Notes under the pieces: model-generated | Told to the model about the DNA's origin: nothing | Database searches by the model: none | What the model saw: only the letters and a program-made list of their open reading frames with translations | Made by a program: the position numbers and the translations under genes | Part shown: positions 6,888 to 12,659 of the stretch, piece by piece | How the letters are laid out: every line of letters begins with the position of its first letter | How positions within the stretch are numbered: position 1 is the stretch's first letter | DNA from: Methanomassiliicoccaceae archaeon UBA472 | GTDB taxonomy: Archaea > Thermoplasmatota > Thermoplasmata > Methanomassiliicoccales > UBA472 | Length of the DNA: 18,188 bases | NCBI GenBank assembly: GCA_002497075.1 | Contig: DAML01000012.1 | Coordinates: 18,567-36,754, forward strand | Direction of reading: 5' to 3'

Positions 6888-7451
6888 ATGCGCCTAGATT
6901 CCAAGGATAAGATCATAATATCCATGTACGCCGAGGACCCCGACGTCTCCCAGGAGAGCATCGGCAAGAAGATCAACCTGTCGCAACCTTCCGTCGCTGC
7001 CAGGATAGCCAAGCTCAAGGAGGCGGGGGCCTTGGCCATCCAACTTGGCATTAACCCTTTGAAAATGGGGCTGTACGTGGCCAAGGTCGATATTTCCTCC
7101 ACCAGGCCGGATGAGATACTGAGCATGTTCCGGGGATGCCCCTACTTCGCCAACGGTTTCACCATCTCCGGGAAGAACAATCTGTGCCTGTTGTTCTTCA
7201 GCGAGAGCATAGCTACGCTGGAATCGATAGTCAACGGGCACATCCGGTCCAACCTGTCCGTGTCTGACGTCGATTTCAACATCGTGATCACGTCCGAACG
7301 GGATTATATCGTACCGTCGGTGATGAACTTCGAGCATAGCGATCGGCCGCCCTGCGGGATCAACCTGCAGTGCCGGGAGTGCCCCTCGTTCAAGTCGGTG
7401 AAGTGCATGGGATGCCCGGTGACCGGGCAGTACCAGGGGACGCTGTTTTGA
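6888..7451 (+). CDS. Lrp/AsnC-type winged-helix regulator with cysteine-rich C-terminal tail
   Basis: A 187-residue DNA-binding protein. Residues 1-48 form the Lrp-like helix-turn-helix (DSKDKIIISMY..., then SQESIGKKINLSQPSVAARI with the recognition helix at about 31-45). Residues 60-140 are consistent with a ligand-sensing RAM-like alpha/beta domain (YVAKVDISS, GKNNLCLLFF, VDFNIVITSE). The last 35 residues hold five cysteines at 156, 162, 165, 173 and 176 (C-x5-C-x2-C-x7-C-x2-C), ending in GCPVTGQYQG. I have a general memory of a similar GCPxTxxYxG ending in other archaeal regulators of this type. The tail could bind an iron-sulfur cluster or zinc, making this a redox or NO sensor; this is inference. 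GGGAGGG is the ribosome site. It is divergent from hcp, its likely target. Confidence 0.85.
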   Translation: MRLDSKDKIIISMYAEDPDVSQESIGKKINLSQPSVAARIAKLKEAGALAIQLGINPLKMGLYVAKVDISSTRPDEILSMFRGCPYFANGFTISGKNNLCLLFFSESIATLESIVNGHIRSNLSVSDVDFNIVITSERDYIVPSVMNFEHSDRPPCGINLQCRECPSFKSVKCMGCPVTGQYQGTLF

Positions 7452-7482
7452 TGATGTGTTTCATCTGAAGAAAGTACGGCTG

Positions 7483-8808
7483 TCACTCCGAGGGACCTGC
7501 TTGGGGCGCGCTCCCGTTCTCCTTGGGGGCATAACGGAACAACAGCCTCTTCCCGACCTTCATCTTATCCAGGAGACCATGCTCGACCAGGAACAGGAGG
7601 TCAGACCTGGCCGTCTGGTGGACGACGCTGAATTTCGAGGCGATCTCCATGATCGAGACCGGCTCGCCCTTCCGCTTGATGAGGTCCTTTAAGATCTCAG
7701 CCTGGCGGAAGTTGAGCTCAGGATGCGAGGAGATCAACTTCAGGGACTCTCTTTGCTCGCCCTGCTTCCTGGCTATGTAATCCCGGGTGTTCTTCAACGC
7801 CTTCTCCATGCAGTCCAGGTTGTAGTTGATGAAGTAGGTGACGTCGTTGTCGTCGGTCTCAGCGTGAAGATACGCCAGCCCGTACTTCCCCTTGCTCTCC
7901 TTGATGACCTTGGATATGGCCATGTACTCGAACAGCCAATAGTTGCGTTTCAGCCCGTACCAGTACATAAGAGCCCTGGCCAGCCTCCCGTTGCCATCTA
8001 CGAAAGGGTGCACATAGCCGATCATGAAGTGCAGGATGATGGATTTGACCAGGGGGTGCTGGAACGAGACGTCGTCCTCGTTGTTGGCGAACTTGCACAG
8101 ATCCTCCATGTAGGTTTGCAGCTTGACGAACGAAGGAGGCCGGTGATAGACCTTGTCCAGCTCGAAGGGGTCTGCCACCACCACCTCGTCATCGGTCCTG
8201 AACCGCCCTTCCGAGGAAGCGTCCTCCAACGTTCCGTTGGTGATGGACCGGTGCAGCTCCAGGATGATCTCGACGGTCAGGGGCTGGTCCTTGATCTCCT
8301 TGATCCTCTGCATGGTGAGGTAATCGTTCAGGATCATCCGTTCGGATTGCGAACGGGGCTTGCGGTTCTCCCGGAGCATCCGCTTGGCGTCTTTGGTGGT
8401 GGTCACCGCGCCCTCGATCTGGCTGGAAGCTATGGCCTCCTCCATCAGAGAACTTACGATGTATCTGTCCATCTCCTGTTTGGAAAGAGGCTCCTCCACC
8501 ATCATCAGGCCGGAGGCTCCTGTGTCAAGCATATGAACGATTCGATGAGCTTCGCTGGTCATGTTGAATGAGAGAAGGACTTCGTGAAATTTCACATGCC
8601 GACATTGGCTTTCCCGGGTGAGCTTCATGAGCGCCCATACCGTCTCGGGATCTGTGGGAAGGACCTTCCGCCTGAGCTCGTCCCAGTGAACGTACCCCTC
8701 ATTATAGCGCTTGACGAGCTCGAGGACCTCCTTGTTGGTTTCGGCACTCCATGATAATGCCTTGGGCAAGGATTCGCGGTAGGGTTTGGGCCTTTCGGGT
8801 ATCTTCAC
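7483..8808 (-). CDS. Fic family protein with C-terminal winged helix (AMP-transferase type)
   Basis: A 441-residue protein. The Fic catalytic motif HPFVDGNGRLAR lies at 267-278, with all core residues: His for catalysis, Asp for metal, and Gly-Asn-Gly-Arg for ATP phosphates. The inhibitory helix motif SSQIEG at 128-133 fits the (S/T)xxxE(G/N) rule, so this is a class II enzyme whose own N-terminus blocks ATP binding through Glu132. Residues 375-430 form a winged helix (QAEILKDLIKRKGEPVSIMEIA... TARSDLLFLVEHGLL). Fic proteins usually AMPylate target proteins; the target here is unknown. The start is GTG at 8808, preceded by GGGTGA. The helix-turn-helix domain suggests that it also binds DNA, and the repeats upstream (8855-8891 and 8933-8969) are natural sites for it. 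It converges with the regulator gene, 31 bases apart. Confidence 0.92.
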   Translation of the reverse strand: MKIPERPKPYRESLPKALSWSAETNKEVLELVKRYNEGYVHWDELRRKVLPTDPETVWALMKLTRESQCRHVKFHEVLLSFNMTSEAHRIVHMLDTGASGLMMVEEPLSKQEMDRYIVSSLMEEAIASSQIEGAVTTTKDAKRMLRENRKPRSQSERMILNDYLTMQRIKEIKDQPLTVEIILELHRSITNGTLEDASSEGRFRTDDEVVVADPFELDKVYHRPPSFVKLQTYMEDLCKFANNEDDVSFQHPLVKSIILHFMIGYVHPFVDGNGRLARALMYWYGLKRNYWLFEYMAISKVIKESKGKYGLAYLHAETDDNDVTYFINYNLDCMEKALKNTRDYIARKQGEQRESLKLISSHPELNFRQAEILKDLIKRKGEPVSIMEIASKFSVVHQTARSDLLFLVEHGLLDKMKVGKRLLFRYAPKENGSAPQAGPSE

Positions 8809-8841
8809 AGGAGTTCACCCTAGATAGTCAACGGAGCCTGG

Positions 8842-8853
8842 GATAATAAATTA
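8842..8853 (-). promoter_or_regulatory. TATA-like box of the Fic gene
   Basis: On the - strand the sequence reads TAATTTATTATC about 34-45 bases before the GTG at 8808, leaving room for the GGGTGA ribosome site at 8815-8820 in a short leader. The first 37-bp repeat begins directly upstream of it. Confidence 0.45.
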
Positions 8854-8854
8854 T

Positions 8855-8891
8855 CTGCTAATTTAGTAGATTTTAGCAGATTTTAGCAGTT
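8855..8891. repeat. 37-bp operator-like repeat, copy 1
   Basis: On the + strand it is built of CTGCTAA, T, TTAGTAG, then ATTTTAGCAG twice and TT. The 10-bp unit ATTTTAGCAG is one helical turn long, and the first half makes a near-palindrome (CTGCTAA-T-TTAGTAG). It abuts the TATA-like box of the Fic gene, where a bound protein would block TBP/TFB. Copy 2 lies 78 bases away with 36 of 37 bases the same. Confidence 0.8.
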
Positions 8892-8913
8892 ATTGGGACC
8901 TCTATGCCGCGAA

Positions 8914-8925
8914 CTACCTAGGTAG
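8914..8925. promoter_or_regulatory. 12-bp perfect palindrome between the two Fic repeats
   Basis: CTACCTAGGTAG is a perfect 12-base palindrome located between the two 37-bp repeats, closer to copy 2. It is GC-richer than its surroundings. It may be a second regulator site; no function can be assigned. Confidence 0.35.
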
Positions 8926-8932
8926 CGTTTTC

Positions 8933-8969
8933 CTGCTAATTTAGTATATTTTAGCAGATTTTAGCAGTT
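8933..8969. repeat. 37-bp operator-like repeat, copy 2
   Basis: Same build and same orientation as copy 1, with one base changed (TTAGTAT in place of TTAGTAG). It lies farther from the Fic start, about 125-160 bases upstream, and there is no gene on the + strand for it to serve. It may assist copy 1 by looping. Confidence 0.8.
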
Positions 8970-9070
8970 GTGATGAGGACTTCAATAAAATGGACGGTTG
9001 AACCGGAGTTGATCCTTCGCCATGGCCGGTTATGAAAGGACGGAAAGGTTGGGATGCGGGCTGCCTGCTT
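8970..9070. other. Gap between Fic repeats and peptidase gene; weak inverted repeat
   Basis: No gene seen. AACCGG at 9001-9006 pairs with CCGGTT at 9026-9031, leaving a 19-base loop. There is no T-run, so a terminator for the peptidase gene is not convincing. Confidence 0.3.
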
Positions 9071-11527
9071 CTAGGCCTTCCTTCTCCGGTGGATGAGGTA
9101 AACGACCGATGCCAATACGAGCGCGATCAGTATCGCCACCGCTATGATGAGCAGGAGCGAGGACCCCTCATCCTCGACCGAGAAAATCATGCTCGTGGTG
9201 TTCTCGTTCCCCGCCATATCGGCGGCCATCACCTCCAGGGTATGCTGGCCTTCTTCCAATCCGGAAAGTTCGAATTTAGTGGCGTTGCCCGTATCGATCC
9301 AGTTCCCCCCGTCCAGACGGACCATGTGTCCAGCTACGCCGGAGATGGCGTCGGATGACTCCCATTGCACGAGGGCTTCCTCGGCCTTGACCTTTGAGCC
9401 GTTCGTCAGACCTATGATTTCGAGCGAAGGACCGTTAATATCGATGGAGATGGCCACTGACCTCGCGGGTTCGATGTTGCCAGAAGCGTCGATCGACCTG
9501 TAACCTATGGAGGTATTGCCCTCCCCGGCCATATTGATGACATTGGCGTAAGTGACCCAATCGCCACCCTCAATGGCGTACTCGGTGCGTTCGACCCGGT
9601 CGTTGTCGGTGGCGTTCAAACCGACGGCCACCTGGGAGATGTACCACCCGTTCCGTCCCGCCTCGCCCTCGACCGAGATGACGGTGGCCGGAGGCGTGGT
9701 GTCCACCATGGAGAACTCGTCGGAAACGCCTTCCTCGGAGTTGTAGCCGTCCGAAGCGACGACTTTCACCTGATAATCGTCCCCTGGCCTGAGACCGGCC
9801 GTCGACATCTCGTACCATTCGCTCGTGATATCGTCGGCGATGGGCACCCAGCTGCAACCGCTGTCAGCGCTGAAGGCCAGTCTATACACCAGGTCATCAC
9901 CGTCCGCGTCGCTGCCCGCCCAGGTGATGTTCAGGGCGTCACCGACCTCGACCTGCTCGGCGGCCGCCGGCGCGGTGATCTGCACCGATGGAGCGTTATC
10001 GGATATGGTCCTCTGCACCAGCACCGCCCCGGTCCGGTTCACCAGTTGAAAGTATTTCGCCCCTGCCACGTCGGGAATGTTGAAGGCGAACTCCACCTCG
10101 TTCAACCGTCGCTCGTAAACCTCGGTGATGCTGTCCCAATGCGCCATCTCATCGAAGGACGCCTGGAACGGGAAGGTCCCCAGCGGAACGTGCGAGGAGT
10201 CGAGCACTCGGAAAGAGTAATTGCCCGCGTTGACGAACCCTACCGCCTGTTCCAGGTCGCGCGGGGCCGCGGCAAGATGCTGTACGTGATCATTGAGGAA
10301 GGCCGTTCCGTTCAGGAACAGCTTACCTTTGATCAGAACGGATGGTGACCTCAGAATAGGATTCGTGACGAACTGGGAATACAGGTTCCACTGCCATACG
10401 CCGTCCACGGTAACGTCGTCCCGGTCGGACAGGTCCAGCCAGGTCTTCGGATACGTGCGATACCTCTGCTCATCCATCCAGCGGGGCGAGGATGGCACCC
10501 CGTCCGGCAGTTTCCAGTCATAGCTCATGGTGGTGCTGCCATCCCACGCGTACATCCTCTCCAGGGGATTCCAGATATCCGTTTCGTACAGCACCAGGCC
10601 GATGTCGTGCGGGTGCCACAGGTAATAGGTGTGGCCGAGCTCATGGGCCAGCAGGTCGGAGCTGTGAGATAGGCCGGCCAAGGTCACCAGAAAGGGTACC
10701 CGGTCCTCGGGGTCCCGCAGCATTCCGCAGGCCCGGCCGTACAGTTGGCCGGACCCGTAGTAGAGCACCTTGAAGACCACGATCACCCGGTCGTAGCCCA
10801 TCGAGCGGGCGTCGTCCGAGAAGGAGCGAGCGATGTCCGCCGCCTCGTTGTGGTCCTCGTACTCCCGGTGTTCCCAGGGGGCTATGGTGACGTTGATGCC
10901 GTCGTCCGCCACCGGGTACTGGTCCCTCAGGACCTCGATATTTTGATCGAGGTAATCCTCGAACTCGAACTGGCCTCCGGCGTCAGTGTAGACCGGCACC
11001 ACCAGGAGCCGCATCGGCTGGGCGCTCTTGACCACCACGCCTTGAGTGTGTCTGTAGACGTTGTTCGTCTCCACCGTCTCCGCGACGCCGTGCGATGGAT
11101 CGACCATCACGGTCAGGTCGGTGTCGTTCCCAGTGCTGGTCCACCTGAGGGTCATGGGGTCGGTGTCCCAGTGCTCATCACCTCCATAATAAGAACCGCC
11201 TGGCAGGTAGACGATGTTCTGTCCGGGGCTGAGCGGTATGCCATTTCCAGATTCTCCCTTATCGGTCAGGTTCTTGGTCCCGAAATCGTAATTGATACGG
11301 AACTCGGTGAGGACGGCCTCCTGGAACGAGTTGATGACCACCAGACGAAGGGCGGCCGACTTGTTCTTGATTATGGTGGGTGGGTCGTAGGTAACCTGGA
11401 TGAGGTCCACTTCGGCAATGAACAGGTCGTTGGTGATATGATCACCCGACGAGTCAGCTGGAACCACCTGGAAGAGAAGAAGCGCGCAGATGATGATCAC
11501 AATTGATGCCGATAGCCCCGACATCAT
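9071..11527 (-). CDS. Large membrane-anchored metzincin-like metallopeptidase with Ig-like repeats
   Basis: An 818-residue surface protein. It has a signal peptide (hydrophobic about 8-23), a CARDB-like beta domain (about 33-160), and a peptidase domain (about 170-345) with the zinc motif HELGHTYYLWH at 295-305, i.e. H-E-x-x-H-x5-H, and a Met-turn candidate TTMSYD around Met334. The Gly that metzincins usually carry at the eighth position is Tyr. Beyond 500 come an Ig/fibronectin-like domain (PSVQITAP..., about 505-605), an OmpL47-like beta domain (about 615-700) and another Ig-like domain (about 705-785). The protein ends with a membrane helix (about 790-812) and a basic RRRKA tail, so it is held in the membrane facing out. 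It probably cuts extracellular proteins. The start is MM at 11527, just after GGGGGT, with a TATA-like box about 35 bases upstream. The gene ends in TAG. Confidence 0.85.
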   Translation of the reverse strand: MMSGLSASIVIIICALLLFQVVPADSSGDHITNDLFIAEVDLIQVTYDPPTIIKNKSAALRLVVINSFQEAVLTEFRINYDFGTKNLTDKGESGNGIPLSPGQNIVYLPGGSYYGGDEHWDTDPMTLRWTSTGNDTDLTVMVDPSHGVAETVETNNVYRHTQGVVVKSAQPMRLLVVPVYTDAGGQFEFEDYLDQNIEVLRDQYPVADDGINVTIAPWEHREYEDHNEAADIARSFSDDARSMGYDRVIVVFKVLYYGSGQLYGRACGMLRDPEDRVPFLVTLAGLSHSSDLLAHELGHTYYLWHPHDIGLVLYETDIWNPLERMYAWDGSTTMSYDWKLPDGVPSSPRWMDEQRYRTYPKTWLDLSDRDDVTVDGVWQWNLYSQFVTNPILRSPSVLIKGKLFLNGTAFLNDHVQHLAAAPRDLEQAVGFVNAGNYSFRVLDSSHVPLGTFPFQASFDEMAHWDSITEVYERRLNEVEFAFNIPDVAGAKYFQLVNRTGAVLVQRTISDNAPSVQITAPAAAEQVEVGDALNITWAGSDADGDDLVYRLAFSADSGCSWVPIADDITSEWYEMSTAGLRPGDDYQVKVVASDGYNSEEGVSDEFSMVDTTPPATVISVEGEAGRNGWYISQVAVGLNATDNDRVERTEYAIEGGDWVTYANVINMAGEGNTSIGYRSIDASGNIEPARSVAISIDINGPSLEIIGLTNGSKVKAEEALVQWESSDAISGVAGHMVRLDGGNWIDTGNATKFELSGLEEGQHTLEVMAADMAGNENTTSMIFSVEDEGSSLLLIIAVAILIALVLASVVYLIHRRRKA

Positions 11528-11554
11528 GACCCCCGGTTATGAACTAGAATTTGC

Positions 11555-11566
11555 GGGGATATAATG
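11555..11566 (-). promoter_or_regulatory. TATA-like box of the large peptidase gene
   Basis: On the - strand it reads CATTATATCC, about 30-38 bases before the ATG at 11527. The inverted repeat at 11572-11586 lies directly upstream of it. Confidence 0.4.
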
Positions 11567-11571
11567 GTGGT

Positions 11572-11586
11572 CATCGATCATCGATG
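11572..11586. promoter_or_regulatory. Perfect inverted repeat upstream of the large peptidase gene
   Basis: CATCGAT, one base, ATCGATG: perfect 7-bp arms. It sits a few bases upstream of the TATA-like box of the peptidase gene, where archaeal activators or repressors often bind. The regulator is unknown. Confidence 0.35.
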
Positions 11587-11743
11587 CGTTCAGAAGTTAT
11601 GCGATGAATTATGCCCACGGAGATTCAGAACATGGGATGGTGGATAATGGCGGGCTCGGAGGGGTCCGCACGTATGCTTAGCCAGATCATCGATACGAAG
11701 GTTCAATCAGGCCGTTTATTGCACCGACCTAAACCCCTTCTTT
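11587..11743. other. Intergenic stretch without a clear gene
   Basis: A + strand frame of 60 codons crosses here (11611-11793) but overlaps the end of the next - strand gene and has no ribosome site or recognisable product. I see no gene, RNA or repeat. Composition is more AT-rich than to the left, marking the start of the accessory stretch. Confidence 0.4.
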
Positions 11744-12175
11744 TTATTCGTTATTGTAACGCCTTGCTGCGGCGTCGCCTCTTCGATATATAGAGAGCAT
11801 CCAACTGTCTTTATCATTCACATCCACACACGGTTTATAATCATCCTTCCAAATTTTGTGGATAGCGTACTTAACAAATTTTGAATTCTGCCAATATTTG
11901 TTGGGACCTGCTAAACTGTACCAATTAGGAAGGTCGACCTCCGGGACATGATTTCTTCGAAGCGTGTCCATCAAAAGGTCATCAAAGCGCTCTGGTGAAG
12001 TAAAGGCAGCATCCAAATATTGCTGTCATATCCTCTTGTGCCTCTCTACAACGAAGTTCGAGGGCTGAATTGACACAAAGGCTTTTCCGAATTCATCGCA
12101 GAACGCGACTAATAGATCACCAGAATAGAAAAGATCGACGTCGAGATACGGCTGACATATCATGGATGGTCTCAA
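11744..12175 (-). pseudogene. Hypothetical protein gene interrupted by an in-frame TGA
   Basis: One reading frame runs through this whole span, broken only by a TGA at 12026-12028. The first part starts at TTG 12175, which follows a strong GGAGGAAGG ribosome site, or at ATG 12163; from the ATG it codes for 45 residues (MICQPYLDVDLFYSGDLL...VERHKRI). After the TGA the same frame continues for 93 codons (QQYLDAAFTSPERFDDLL... to RRYNNE, ending in TAA at 11744). Read through, it would be a protein of about 143 residues. The part after the TGA has no good start of its own (only a TTG at 12016 without a ribosome site). I do not recognise the product; it is soluble, rich in aromatic and acidic residues. 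The simplest reading is a recent nonsense mutation in an accessory gene; other genes in the window use TGA as a normal stop, so general recoding is unlikely. Confidence 0.5.
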
Positions 12176-12321
12176 GTTTCCTTCCTCCACGTAGGATTTC
12201 CTCTATCAGGGAAGCCTGATGTATGGGTGTTCGCACCGTATCCTATACTTTTCCCTAAGGTTCCTAAAAATGGAGCCGGTAATTAGGATTAAAGTCGAGT
12301 ACTTCAGGTTGATGGATTTGT
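12176..12321. other. Intergenic stretch holding the ribosome site of the interrupted gene
   Basis: Contains the GGAGGAAGG site at about 12180-12190 (- strand) for the interrupted gene and otherwise AT-rich sequence with no convincing frame. A terminator for the 73-residue membrane protein gene was not found. Confidence 0.35.
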
Positions 12322-12543
12322 TCAGAACATACTCTCGATAGCTCCGAAAATCCCTGCGAGAAGTGCGAAGAATCCCCCTATAGCGACGGCGGATATTAGG
12401 CGATTAATAGCCGCGTCCACTAGCCCTTCAGTATTGAACGTCAGAAGAGCAGAAATAACAGCAATGATGAAAAACGCACCACCAATCGCACCGATGATAC
12501 CCGAAAACGAAGAGAGTGTGGATGTTAGTGGTCCTTCTGTCAT
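12322..12543 (-). CDS. Small membrane protein, 73 residues, two hydrophobic helices
   Basis: I do not recognise the family. The protein has a short polar N-terminus (MTEGPLTSTLSSF), a Gly/Ala-rich hydrophobic helix at about 13-36, a polar turn FNTEGLVDAAINR at about 36-48, and a second Gly-rich helix at about 49-69. This two-helix hairpin with a short loop resembles holins, small pore-forming toxins or VirB2-like pilins, but there is no sequence evidence for any of them. A strong TATA-like box 25-35 bases before the ATG at 12543 and the lack of a ribosome site suggest leaderless translation. An inverted repeat lies between box and start. It stands between the interrupted gene and the restriction locus, both on the same strand, so it may be part of an accessory or defence segment. 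Confidence 0.6.
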   Translation of the reverse strand: MTEGPLTSTLSSFSGIIGAIGGAFFIIAVISALLTFNTEGLVDAAINRLISAVAIGGFFALLAGIFGAIESMF

Positions 12544-12553
12544 GTGTTTTTAT

Positions 12554-12577
12554 ATTGTCTACACAATTATATATAGT
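12554..12577 (-). promoter_or_regulatory. TATA box and inverted-repeat operator of the small membrane protein gene
   Basis: On the - strand, ACTATATATAAT (12567-12577) is a strong TATA-like box 24-34 bases before the ATG. Directly after it comes ATTGT-GTAG-ACAAT (12554-12567), an inverted repeat with perfect 5-bp arms, lying between box and start site. A protein bound there would block transcription start, so the gene is probably repressed by an unknown factor. Confidence 0.5.
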
Positions 12578-12631
12578 ATTTGCTTTAATAGGCCATACAG
12601 CACCCAGTTGTACAATAAATTTGAACATTTT

Positions 12632-12645
12632 CCATAAAAAGGGGC
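12632..12645 (-). terminator. Possible T-run terminator of hsdR
   Basis: About 20 bases past the hsdR stop codon the - strand reads CCCCTTTTTAT. A run of five T is short, but archaeal RNA polymerase can stop at such runs. No stem was seen. Confidence 0.3.
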
Positions 12646-12659
12646 CATTGATTCGAATT

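Noticed and set aside
7723..8571. + strand frame of 282 codons
   Set aside because: Antisense to the Fic gene; product is not protein-like (Val/His/Leu repeats).
8855..8969. CRISPR array
   Set aside because: Only two repeat copies, no further copy at equal spacing, internal 10-bp units, and no cas gene in the window. Promoter position fits operators better.
9001..9031. Terminator hairpin for the large peptidase gene
   Set aside because: Six-base arms with a 19-base loop and no T-run on the transcribed strand side; too weak to call.
10745..11506. + strand frame of 253 codons
   Set aside because: Antisense to the large peptidase gene with its intact zinc motif.
11611..11793. + strand frame of 60 codons
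   Set aside because: No ribosome site or recognisable product, and it overlaps the end of the - strand gene.
12026..12028. Selenocysteine or pyrrolysine at the in-frame stop
   Set aside because: Pyrrolysine uses TAG, not TGA. No selenocysteine insertion hairpin or known selenoprotein context was seen, and TGA is a normal stop in other genes here.
12020..12070. tRNA-like TTCGAGGGC box
   Set aside because: A T-arm-like string without acceptor stem, anticodon arm or matching half; it lies inside the interrupted gene.
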